Shown: piece by piece, positions 40,855 through 48,995 of the stretch
Position numbering within the stretch: position 1 is the first letter of the stretch
How the letters are laid out: every line of letters starts with the position of its first letter
Assembly (NCBI RefSeq): GCF_001816145.1
Contig: NZ_MDZB01000098.1
Location: forward strand, 62,001 to 126,000
Origin: Hymenobacter lapidarius
Lineage (GTDB): Bacteria; Bacteroidota; Bacteroidia; Cytophagales; Hymenobacteraceae
Reading direction: 5' to 3'
DNA length: 64,000 nucleotides
Position numbers and translations under genes: made by a program
The notes under the pieces: generated by a model
Told to the model about the DNA's origin: nothing
The model's input: only the letters and a program-made list of their open reading frames with translations
Database searches by the model: none

Positions 40855-41169
40855 GGTCTGGAATAGGAGCTGCGCAGCAAGGCCGCTCAGGAAATAAGAA
40901 TAAAAAAAAACGGCCGGCCTCGCGCTACAAAAGTAGCTGCTAAACCCGCGTGGGATTAAAACAGTGCGGATTGAGAAAGTATGGCTGCCGCATGCCAAAA
41001 TATTTTTAAATTAATATTCACAATTTTCAAACCGGAAAGATGATTCCACTCGTACGAAGCTATTAGCAACAGTAGCAATTGGTGTTTGCCAGATTTTCCG
41101 AGCGTTATTGTGTGCCGATTTGAGACATCACACTTTGTTTTTTTTCCTTTCAACCCCCTTCTTTTTCTT
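40855..41169. other. Divergent intergenic region hscA / DUF4331 gene
   Basis: This 315-nt region separates two divergently transcribed genes. It holds the hscA -7 box at 40928-40935, an AT-rich stretch near 41000-41030 (aatatttttaaattaatatt) typical of promoter regions, and a pyrimidine-rich run just before the DUF4331 start. No reading frame is supported. Confidence 0.6.
40928..40935 (-). promoter_or_regulatory. Promoter -7 box for hscA
   Basis: On the minus strand the sequence reads TACTTTTG, a match to TAnnTTTG, about 75 nt before the hscA start codon. No TTG at standard spacing. Confidence 0.5.
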
Positions 41170-43362
41170 ATGAAAAATCTGCTTACACGTCCTCTGTTCC
41201 ACGTTGCGCTGCTCGCAACATCGGTAGGAGGGATGCTAGCCTGGAGTGGCCAGCACAACACACTGGAGGCCTCGAGCCACCGCGAAGCCCCGCTCATCGC
41301 CGACGACCCGTTGGCTGACAACGTGGACGTCTACGCTTTCCGCAGCCCAGACGCTGCGGCCAACGACGGCAACGCTACGGTTACCATCATTGCCAACTAT
41401 GTGCCGTTGGAACTGCCCCAGGGCGGCCCCATCTACAACACGTTCGGCGAAAACATCCAGTACGATATCCACGTCAAGAACGACGCGGCGACGACTGGTG
41501 ATGACATCATTTACCGGTTTACGTTCACCAAAACCAACGAGGACCCCACCACGTTCTTCCGGGTGCGCCTGGGCAAGGAAAACCAAAAGACTACCTACCG
41601 TATGGACGTAATTCGCGGGGGTGTGACTACCAACCTCGTGACCGCTGGCGTGGTGCCTGCGCCAAACATTGGCCCGCGCTCCATTGAGGGCGGTGCCGGC
41701 CTGAACCAGGCTGGCGGCTACACCGCTTACATGGCCAGCGCAGTGCGGACCCTGGGCAACGGCATCAAAGTATTCTGCGGCCCTACTGATGACCCGTTCT
41801 TCACGGACTTGGGTGCCATCTTCGATTTGGGTGGCGTTCGCGGCCCGCAAACGGCCACGGGCAACAACAACGGCACCGCCCGCGATGGTTTGGCCCGCAA
41901 GAACACCCACGCCATTGCGATGCAAATTCCGGTTGCCCTGCTGGCTAAGACGGGCGCTCCTGCTTTGACGGCAGCCACCAACATTCTCGACTCCAACTAC
42001 ATCATCGGCGTGTGGGCTTCGGCCAGCCGCCAGGCCATGCGCGTTATCAACATCGATGGCACGCAGACCCACACGGGTAATTTCGTGCAGGTGTCGCGCT
42101 TGGGCATGCCCCTCACCAACGAGGTGGTTATTCCCATCGGCCAGAAAGACGAGTGGAACGCAGCTTCGCCTTTCGGTGTGGCACTGCCCGCCGCTGGCTC
42201 GCAGCAGTTTCGTTTCGACGAGAACCTGATGAACCCGGAGCTGGGCCTGTACATGGCCGACAACACGCCGGTAAACGGCGCGGCTCCCAAGCCCGCTGGC
42301 CAAACTTACTTCGGCGAAGCCGTACCCGGCCTTGGCCCGTTGCGCATCCAAACGAAGTCATTGGCTGGCACGGCTGGTCTGCCCGCTGGTGGTTTCGATT
42401 TCCGGAATGGTGCCGCTGGTCTGTCCGGTTTGGCTGGTTCGGCGGCGGTGGCCGGTACGGCCTTGGCACCTATTGCCAACGGTGGTTTTGGTGAATACTT
42501 GCTGCGTCCCGGCAAGCCCCGTTCGGTTGACTTGCTGCCTATCTTCCACACCGGTGTGCCCAACCTGCGTCCTTACCAGCTGGCTACCGGCAAAGCCGGC
42601 AATCCCTTGGCTGCTGGCAAGCCGTTCGTCAACAACTTCTTGCCCACCTTCGGCGACATGCTGCGCCTGAACATGGCTGTGCCCCCCACGCCCCGCAACT
42701 CGGCCGATTTCAGCTCGGAAGGCTTGCTGGCCGCCGCCGTGCTGGGCCTGACTGACCCACGCTTCAACGCCAATGCCAGCCTACAGTTTATCCCGAACAT
42801 GGACGGCTTCCCCAACGGACGCCGCCTGGAGGATGACGTGACCCGCATTGAGCTGCAGGCCGTGAGCGGTGTGGTACTGGCCGCCCTTGGCCTGTGGTAC
42901 GACGACTACCCTGCCGGCGGTGCCAACCCCGTAACGGCCCAGCTGGGCAAAGTGCTTGGCTTTACCACCAACATTGAGCGCAACGACACGACCTTCAAAG
43001 CGGCGTTCCCGTACGCCCAGACGCCCTGGAGCGGCACCACTGCCCAGAAGCAGGTGCTGTCGCAGCGCAGCGGCAGCGGCCTGGGCCTGCAGCCCAAGCT
43101 GGCCTCGGTACAGGGTTACCCCAACCCCTTCACGGACCGCATCACGCTGCGCATGGACCTGCAATTGGCTTCCAACCTGAGCATGATTGTGAGCGACGCG
43201 GCCGGCCGCAAAGTGGCCACTCTGACTTCGGCTAAGAAATTTGCCATCGGCCAACACGACATTGTATGGCAGCCCGGCCGCGATGTGGCACCCGGTCAGT
43301 ACATTGTGACGCTGTACAGCGGCAAGACGATGGTGACTTCGACGCGAGTTGAGCGCCACTAA
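41170..43362 (+). CDS. Secreted DUF4331 protein with T9SS sorting domain
   Basis: The 730-residue product has a signal peptide (MKNLLTRPLFHVALLATSVG...) and then the DUF4331 domain, recognisable by SSHREAPLIADDPLADNVDVYAF and repeated strand-rich blocks with VVIPIGQKDEWN. The last 80 or so residues (GYPNPFTDRITLRMDL, DAAGRKVATL, GQYIVTLYSGK) are a type A C-terminal sorting domain of the type IX secretion system, so the protein should cross the outer membrane and be surface-bound or released. DUF4331 has no established activity. ATG 41170 starts the signal peptide. A terminator follows, but the next genes appear functionally related. Confidence 0.88.
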   Translation: MKNLLTRPLFHVALLATSVGGMLAWSGQHNTLEASSHREAPLIADDPLADNVDVYAFRSPDAAANDGNATVTIIANYVPLELPQGGPIYNTFGENIQYDIHVKNDAATTGDDIIYRFTFTKTNEDPTTFFRVRLGKENQKTTYRMDVIRGGVTTNLVTAGVVPAPNIGPRSIEGGAGLNQAGGYTAYMASAVRTLGNGIKVFCGPTDDPFFTDLGAIFDLGGVRGPQTATGNNNGTARDGLARKNTHAIAMQIPVALLAKTGAPALTAATNILDSNYIIGVWASASRQAMRVINIDGTQTHTGNFVQVSRLGMPLTNEVVIPIGQKDEWNAASPFGVALPAAGSQQFRFDENLMNPELGLYMADNTPVNGAAPKPAGQTYFGEAVPGLGPLRIQTKSLAGTAGLPAGGFDFRNGAAGLSGLAGSAAVAGTALAPIANGGFGEYLLRPGKPRSVDLLPIFHTGVPNLRPYQLATGKAGNPLAAGKPFVNNFLPTFGDMLRLNMAVPPTPRNSADFSSEGLLAAAVLGLTDPRFNANASLQFIPNMDGFPNGRRLEDDVTRIELQAVSGVVLAALGLWYDDYPAGGANPVTAQLGKVLGFTTNIERNDTTFKAAFPYAQTPWSGTTAQKQVLSQRSGSGLGLQPKLASVQGYPNPFTDRITLRMDLQLASNLSMIVSDAAGRKVATLTSAKKFAIGQHDIVWQPGRDVAPGQYIVTLYSGKTMVTSTRVERH

Positions 43363-43380
43363 GTCAACATAAGCGCTACT

Positions 43381-43424
43381 TAAGAGCCGCCGGTTGGTCC
43401 TGTTAGGGCCGGCGGCGGCTCTTT
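43381..43424 (+). terminator. Terminator after the DUF4331 gene
   Basis: The stem aagagccgccg / cggcggctctt with an 18-nt loop region ends in ttta. Downstream to 43598 lies a gap with low-complexity ttgttggtt-like words and no supported gene. Confidence 0.75.
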
Positions 43425-43598
43425 TAGTTGTTGGTTATTTGTTCGTTGGTTAATAGTTGCTTGTTGTCAGTATGCAGGCAATCCTTTGTCTGACGACCAA
43501 CAACGCGTTGCTTGCTGCTGAACGGCGACTTAATTTCATTAGTCGACCTTGCCATTCTACTTATTGCTGTTTCACTTTTACTAAATGCTTTATCTGCT

Positions 43599-44927
43599 TT
43601 GAAAAAGTACTTATATCCTGCCTTGCTTGTGGTGTTCGTCGGTCTGGCGGCTGCCATCTTTCTGTTTAAAAAGCCCGACATGCGGGTTCCTGCGCTTATT
43701 GAGCGCAATGGTGACCTGGCCGCCGGCGGCGAATGGTTAAACACCAAAGCGGCCATTGGAGGGCTGCAGGCCAACCTGCGCTCCAATCCCAACGACCAGA
43801 AGAGCCGCCTGCTGCTGGCGCAGGCCTACATGCAGGAGGGCCGCGTAACCGGCAACCATCCATACTACGACGGGGCCGCCATGGGCCTGCTGGAAGAAGT
43901 ACTGCAGGCTGACCCTGAAAACTTTGAAGCCCTGTGCTGCAAAGCTGCCCTGAGCCTTACGCAGCACCATTTTGCGCAGGGCCTCGGCATTGCCCAGAGA
44001 GCCCAGAAAATAAACCCCAACAGCGGCTTTGTGTACGGCCTGCTGACGGATGCTAACGTGGAAATGGGCCACTACGACGAGGCCGTGAAAATGGCCGACA
44101 AGATGAATACCGTGCGCCCGGACCTGCCCGCCTATGCCCGCATAAGCTACCTGCGGGAAATTTACGGTGACGTGCCCGGCGCTATTCAGGCCATGGATAT
44201 GGCCACGAAAGCGGGCTTCAGCGGCCTCGAACAAACCGAGTGGACCCGCGTGGGCCTGGGCCGCTTGCATGAGATAAGCGGCGACACGGCCAGTGCCCAC
44301 GGCTACTACCTGATGGCGCTGGCGGCGCGGCCCGGCTACGCATACGCCATTGCCGGCCTGGGCCGCATTGCCGCTGCCCGAAAAGACTACGCCACCGCCA
44401 TTAAATTCCACGAGCAGGCCCGCGCCACGGTGAAGGACTACGCTTTCACCGATGAGCTGACCGACCTGTACCGGCTGAACGGACAGGTTGAAGAATCAAA
44501 GAAAATGGCTCTGGAGTCTATTGCCATGCTCGCCAGCGCGGCCGAGGAAGCGGATGCCGACGAATTGATGGGCCACTACGCCGACCGCGAGCTGGCGTAC
44601 GCCTACCTCAAAACCAATGAGCTGGACAAGGCCCTGGAGCACGCTAAAATTGAGTACGACCGCCGGCCCGATAACATTGACGTGAACGAAACGATGGCCT
44701 GGGTGCTCTATAAGCGCGGCAACTATGCCGAGGCGCACAAGTACATGCAGGTGGCGCGCCGCACCGGTTCCAAAAATCCCGTGCTGCTGGGCCGGGCTGG
44801 GTTTATTCTGACCAAAATTGGCAAGCTGGCCGAAGGCCAGGCCCTGATTGAAAATTCGCTCAAAACCGCGTCTTACCTCGACCCGGAAATAGAAGCGGAA
44901 GGCAGAAAACTGCTTGCTACGCGCTAG
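43599..44927 (+). CDS. Membrane-anchored tetratricopeptide-repeat protein
   Basis: The 442-residue product has one N-terminal hydrophobic segment (YLYPALLVVFVGLAAAIFLF), then helical repeats with the TPR pattern (RLLLAQAYMQEGR, MSLEALCC-type pairs, AYAIAGLGRIAAARKDYATA, DVNETMAWVLYKRGNYAEA), from about residue 50 to the end. TPR arrays mediate protein-protein contacts. The start is a TTG at 43599, directly before the membrane segment; the frame is open from another TTG at 43512, which would add a second hydrophobic stretch. The stop lies 1 nt before hupE-like ATG, so the two genes form an operon. Confidence 0.8.
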   Translation: MKKYLYPALLVVFVGLAAAIFLFKKPDMRVPALIERNGDLAAGGEWLNTKAAIGGLQANLRSNPNDQKSRLLLAQAYMQEGRVTGNHPYYDGAAMGLLEEVLQADPENFEALCCKAALSLTQHHFAQGLGIAQRAQKINPNSGFVYGLLTDANVEMGHYDEAVKMADKMNTVRPDLPAYARISYLREIYGDVPGAIQAMDMATKAGFSGLEQTEWTRVGLGRLHEISGDTASAHGYYLMALAARPGYAYAIAGLGRIAAARKDYATAIKFHEQARATVKDYAFTDELTDLYRLNGQVEESKKMALESIAMLASAAEEADADELMGHYADRELAYAYLKTNELDKALEHAKIEYDRRPDNIDVNETMAWVLYKRGNYAEAHKYMQVARRTGSKNPVLLGRAGFILTKIGKLAEGQALIENSLKTASYLDPEIEAEGRKLLATR

Positions 44928-44928
44928 T

Positions 44929-45624
44929 ATGCCCTCTTTTGGCCGACTGTTTTGGACGGGGAAAGCAGCCCGCCGCAGCCTGGCGGTGATGCCGCTGCTG
45001 GTGCTGCTGGCAGTGCCGGCCGCCGCGCACGTTCTCAATACGGACCTGAGCAAGCTCTCGCGCACCGAGATTTTTGGAACCTACCTACAGCTGGGCTTCA
45101 CGCACATCATTCCGCTGGGGTTCGACCATATTTTGTTCATCGTCAGCCTCTACATTCTGGAGCCGCGCCTCAAGCCGGTGCTGCTGCAGGCCACGGCCTT
45201 CACGGTGGCGCACTCCATCACGCTGGGGTTGGCCATGTACGGGCTGATTTCGCCGCCCTCGCATATTATCGAGCCCATCATTGCGCTGTCCATCCTGTTT
45301 GTGGCCATTGAAAACATCATTACAGACCGGCTGAATCCGTGGCGCGTGGCCATTGTGTTTGGGTTTGGGCTGGTGCACGGCATGGGTTTCGCCAGCGTCC
45401 TCACGGGGCTGGGGCTGCCGGCCAAAGACTACGTCGGCTCGCTCATTTCCTTCAACGTGGGCGTGGAACTGGGCCAGGTGTCGGTGATACTGCTGTGCTG
45501 GGCGCTGGTGGGGCGCTGGGCCGCCCACAAAACCTGGTACAAGCAGCGCGTGGTGGTGCCGGTGTCCGTGCTCATTGGGCTGGTGGCTGCGTACTGGACA
45601 GTAGAGCGTGTTTTTTTTACCTAA
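44929..45624 (+). CDS. HupE/UreJ family membrane protein
   Basis: HupE/UreJ proteins are inner-membrane permeases associated with nickel or cobalt supply to hydrogenase and urease. The 231-residue product has a cleavable-looking N-terminus (VMPLLVLLAVPAAAH) and about six membrane spans. The family motifs GFTHIIPLGFDHILFI, AFTVAHSITLGLA and GFGLVHGMGFAS carry paired histidines, likely metal ligands. No hydrogenase or urease gene is in the window, so the metal is open. ATG 44929 overlaps nothing and follows the TPR gene stop by one base. Confidence 0.85.
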   Translation: MPSFGRLFWTGKAARRSLAVMPLLVLLAVPAAAHVLNTDLSKLSRTEIFGTYLQLGFTHIIPLGFDHILFIVSLYILEPRLKPVLLQATAFTVAHSITLGLAMYGLISPPSHIIEPIIALSILFVAIENIITDRLNPWRVAIVFGFGLVHGMGFASVLTGLGLPAKDYVGSLISFNVGVELGQVSVILLCWALVGRWAAHKTWYKQRVVVPVSVLIGLVAAYWTVERVFFT

Positions 45625-45638
45625 TAAATAGAAATTAG

Positions 45639-45700
45639 GATAAAGCGCTTGAATTAAGTGAATTGCTGACCGTAGGAAACATCTAATTCAAGCCGTTATC
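45639..45700. repeat. Inverted repeat after the HupE-like gene
   Basis: gataa-agc-gcttgaatta at 45639-45656 pairs with taattcaagc-cg-ttatc at 45684-45700, about 15 bp with a small bulge, and a 27-nt loop. No T tract follows. It may stabilise the upstream transcript or be another palindromic spacer. Confidence 0.45.
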
Positions 45701-45735
45701 CGTAGATTGCAAAACCCGATTATTTCGTTGTATCC

Positions 45736-46125
45736 GTGGCCCTTCGCTCGCATTTCACGCTGCTGCTGCTGCTCAATTACCTGCTGGTGATTGGGGCCGG
45801 CCTCGTGGAGCGCCCGGTGCGGGTAATTGACCGGCCTTTTGCCTACGTGCACAGCCACGACTGCCAGCTGCAGCACACCCTGCGCCTCGCCTGCTTCGAT
45901 GATTGCAACGGCGTGCAGTACCAGGTGAAAAAGAACGGCGAGCGGCCGCCTCTGCAGCAGCTGCTCAATACCCTTAAAGGCCTGGACAAGCACTGCCTGC
46001 CCGAAACCCGGGTGGTAGCGAGCATGCCCGTTTTCCGGCGCTCTCAGCCCCGGCCGGCCGCCTGCGAGGTAGCTGTGCCCACGGGATACCGGGGCCAGAT
46101 TGAGTTGCCACCCCGTCGGGGATAA
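45736..46125 (+). CDS. Small exported protein of unknown function, Cys-containing
   Basis: The 129-residue product starts with GTG (no ATG nearby) and has a hydrophobic leader (FTLLLLLNYLLVIGAGLVE). Next comes YVHSHDCQLQHTLRLACFDDC, with two histidines and three cysteines within 21 residues; a fourth cysteine is in LDKHCLPETR. Such a His/Cys cluster after a membrane leader could bind metal or form disulfides, which suits its place between a HupE-like permease and a TonB receptor, but this is inference. No known family was recognised. Confidence 0.6.
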   Translation: MALRSHFTLLLLLNYLLVIGAGLVERPVRVIDRPFAYVHSHDCQLQHTLRLACFDDCNGVQYQVKKNGERPPLQQLLNTLKGLDKHCLPETRVVASMPVFRRSQPRPAACEVAVPTGYRGQIELPPRRG

Positions 46126-46581
46126 GCCGTGCGCGGGCCTGCGGGCCCGATGGTACCGGGCGCCGTGCGTCCGGACCGTTTCGTCTTATCCAAAACCTGA
46201 CGCTGTCGGCGCGGCTACAAGCCACGGCGCGTCTATTCCCGATTGTTTATGAATTTCTGGGCCAACTCCCTCCAACCCATAGCGGGCGCTATGGGCGTTT
46301 CTTCCCGTGTTCAATTGCCGGCCGCGGGCCGCATTGCCATTTCCTGCCTAGCTAATGTTCGCGGCCTACCCTCGGGCCAGGCGGCGCCATCGGGCAGCAG
46401 CCAGCGCAGTGGCCTGGCCCAGCACCGGTCGCAGCACCGGGCCCAATGCCGGGCCAACTGCATGAGCAAGGCCAACTTCTAGGCCGGCCGGCACGGGCGC
46501 ATTCTCACTTTTCAATCCGGATTTACTGATGGGGGCCTTGCCGCGGCCGGGTTTCCCATTACTCCGTATTCTTTTCTATAG
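46126..46581 (+). other. GC-rich intergenic region upstream of the TonB receptor
   Basis: This 456-nt gap contains repeated GC-rich words (cagcaccg, gggcccaa, gccggg) and several possible short hairpins (gcgggcctgcgggcccg near 46132). Searches by eye for cobalamin riboswitch boxes and for a TAnnTTTG promoter gave nothing convincing. An open frame at 46243-46482 lacks protein-like character. Confidence 0.5.
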
Positions 46582-48900
46582 ATGAAACAACTATTTACTT
46601 CTACACAAGCAATGTGGGGCCTGCTTCTCGGGCTGTGTTTAACGGGGCAATTTGCGCAGGCCCAGGGCACTGCTACGCTGCGCGGTAGCGTGGCCGACTC
46701 ACTCTCCGGCCAGCCCCTGGCGGGCGTGAGCGTGGGCTTGCAAGGCCAGTCCGGCGGCACCGCCACCGACGCGCTGGGCAACTTCCGGCTCGCGGGCGTG
46801 GCCCCCGGCACATACACGCTGCGTGTGGGCGCGCTGGGCTACCGCGGAGCCAGCCAGGCCGTGACGCTGGCGGCCGGTGAAACCCGCGCCATGCCGTTCA
46901 CCATTGCAGCATCGGCCCTGAGCCTCGCGGAAGTGACCGTGAGCCAGCCGCGCGACCCCAACCAGAGCTTGGCCGCCATCAATCAGATTGACAAAGTGCT
47001 GCGGCCCGTGAACTCGGCCCAGGACCTGCTGCGGCTGGTGCCGGGCCTCTTTATTGCGCAGCACGCGGGTGGCGGCAAGGCTGAGCAGATTTTCCTGCGC
47101 GGCTTCGACGTGGACCACGGCACTGATTTCGCGGTGAGCGTGGACGGCCTGCCGGTGAACATGGTGAGCCACGCCCACGGCCAGGGCTACGCCGATTTTC
47201 ACTTCGTGATTCCTGAAACGGTGGAGCAGCTGAAGGTGTACAAAGGCCCGTACACAGCGCGCTTCGGCGATTTTGTCACGGCCGGCGCGGGCGAGTTTAG
47301 CACCAAAACCCGCCTCGATGATAGCCAGGTGAAGCTGGAAGTGGGCCGCTTCGACACCTACCGCGCCCTGGTGATGCTGGACCTGTTGGGCAACAACAAC
47401 CGCCACCTGTTCTCCAAAAAGCCCGAAAGCGCCTACGTGGCCGCCGAGTACAACTTCACCAACGCCTATTTTGACCAGCCGCAGGATTTCCGGCGCTTCA
47501 ACGGCTTGGCCAAGTACACCGGCCAGCTCTCCGACCGCACTTCGCTCACGCTGCTCGGCTCGCACTTCACCTCCAGCTGGGACGCCAGCGGGCAGATTCC
47601 CGAAAGCGCCGTGCGCGAGGGCATCATTTCGCGCTTCGGCAGCATTGACCCCACTGAGGGCGGCGATACTGACCGCACCAACGCCTCGGTGGTGCTTACC
47701 ACGGGCCTGCCCGGCGATGCCATTATTCGCCAGCAGCTGTACTACTCGCGCTACAATTTCAACCTGTTTTCCAACTTTACCTTCTTCCTGAACGATGAGG
47801 AGAACGGGGACGAAATCAACCAGACCGACGACCGCAACCTCTACGGCTACACCGGCACCTACGACCGCGACGACCGGCTGGGCGCCCGCAACCTGCATAC
47901 CACCTTCGGCCTGGGCACCCGCATCGACGATACGGACCTGACCCTGCGCCGCGCCGTGCGCCGCACCATTACCGATACCATCACGGCCGGTAAAGTTTTC
48001 GAGCAAAATATCAATGCCTACCTCGACGAAACCCTGACCTTGACCGACCGCCTCACGCTGAACGCCGCCCTGCGGGCCGACGTGTTTGTGTTCGATTTCC
48101 GGGGCATTATCACCAACGATGACGGTAACCTGGAGCCGCTACGGGGCCGCAAAACCCGCGCCCGCGTGTCGCCCAAGCTGAATCTGTACTACCAGCTCAC
48201 GCCTACCGTGCAGCTGTTTGCACGCTCCGGCTACGGGTTTCATTCCAACGACGCCCGCGGCGTGGTGCGCGGCACCGTGAACGGCAACGCTCTGCCCCGC
48301 GCCATTGGCTACGAGGCGGGCAGCACCTTCAAGCCCCTGCCGGGCGTGGTGGTGAATGCCGCGCTCTGGGCCCTGCACCTGGAAGACGAGTTGGTGTATG
48401 TGGGCGATGAGGCCGTAGTGGAAAGCGCCGGCCGCACCCGCCGCTACGGCGCCGACCTCTCGGTGCGCTACCAGCTTACCCGCGCCCTTTTTGCCGACGT
48501 GGACCTGAACTACAACCACGGCCGCCTGGTGGGCGTGGCCGAAGGCCAGAACTTCATCCCCCTCGCACCGCGCTTCACCAGCGTGGGCGGCCTCACCCTC
48601 AAAAACCCGCAGGGTTTCAGCGCCAGCTTACGCTACCGCCACCTCGACAGCCGCGCGGCCAACGAGGATAACTCCATTCGCGCCCGCGGCTACTTCCTGT
48701 TCGACGGCGTGGTGAGCTACACCCAATCCCGCTTCCAAATAGGTGCCACCGCCGAAAACCTGCTGAACGTGGACTGGAACGAAGCCCAGTTTGCCAACCC
48801 CAGCCGCCTGCGCGGCCAGACCACGCCCGTAGAGGAGCAGCTGCATTTCACGCCCGGCACGCCGTTCTTCATTAAGGTGAACGCCAGCGTGCTTTTCTAG
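46582..48900 (+). CDS. TonB-dependent outer membrane receptor
   Basis: The 772-residue protein has a signal peptide (about 1-28), then a carboxypeptidase-regulatory-like domain (RGSVADSLSGQPLAGVSVGL to about 110). The plug (NSAQDLLRLVPGLFIAQHAGGG...FLRGFDVDHGTDF) is followed by the 22-strand barrel ending in the terminal phenylalanine of outer membrane proteins. The plug is unusually histidine-rich (QHAGGG, DVDHGTD, MVSHAHGQGYADFHF), which suggests a metal or metal-complex ligand. With the HupE-like gene nearby, outer-to-inner membrane metal uptake is a plausible role (inference). Confidence 0.88.
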   Translation: MKQLFTSTQAMWGLLLGLCLTGQFAQAQGTATLRGSVADSLSGQPLAGVSVGLQGQSGGTATDALGNFRLAGVAPGTYTLRVGALGYRGASQAVTLAAGETRAMPFTIAASALSLAEVTVSQPRDPNQSLAAINQIDKVLRPVNSAQDLLRLVPGLFIAQHAGGGKAEQIFLRGFDVDHGTDFAVSVDGLPVNMVSHAHGQGYADFHFVIPETVEQLKVYKGPYTARFGDFVTAGAGEFSTKTRLDDSQVKLEVGRFDTYRALVMLDLLGNNNRHLFSKKPESAYVAAEYNFTNAYFDQPQDFRRFNGLAKYTGQLSDRTSLTLLGSHFTSSWDASGQIPESAVREGIISRFGSIDPTEGGDTDRTNASVVLTTGLPGDAIIRQQLYYSRYNFNLFSNFTFFLNDEENGDEINQTDDRNLYGYTGTYDRDDRLGARNLHTTFGLGTRIDDTDLTLRRAVRRTITDTITAGKVFEQNINAYLDETLTLTDRLTLNAALRADVFVFDFRGIITNDDGNLEPLRGRKTRARVSPKLNLYYQLTPTVQLFARSGYGFHSNDARGVVRGTVNGNALPRAIGYEAGSTFKPLPGVVVNAALWALHLEDELVYVGDEAVVESAGRTRRYGADLSVRYQLTRALFADVDLNYNHGRLVGVAEGQNFIPLAPRFTSVGGLTLKNPQGFSASLRYRHLDSRAANEDNSIRARGYFLFDGVVSYTQSRFQIGATAENLLNVDWNEAQFANPSRLRGQTTPVEEQLHFTPGTPFFIKVNASVLF

Positions 48901-48935
48901 GTAATGGCTGGTCTTTGCATCGAAAGCTAAAAACC

Positions 48936-48970
48936 AAAAAGCCTCTCCAGGAGTTGGAGAGGCTTTTTTC
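48936..48970. terminator. Bidirectional terminator, TonB receptor / amylase
   Basis: The stem aaaaagcctctcca / tggagaggctttttt serves both convergent genes, with A and T tracts on either side. Confidence 0.9.
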
Positions 48971-48995
48971 GTGGTTCAGGAATAGCTCGCTGAAC

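Noticed and set aside
46243..46482. Open frame of 79 codons upstream of the TonB receptor
   Set aside because: The composition is low-complexity (Ser, Arg, Gln, Ala) from repeated GC-rich words, with no start context or family resemblance.
46126..46581. Cobalamin or nickel/cobalt riboswitch before the TonB receptor
   Set aside because: The region was inspected because of the possible metal role; none of the conserved boxes could be found by eye. A covariance model search would settle it.
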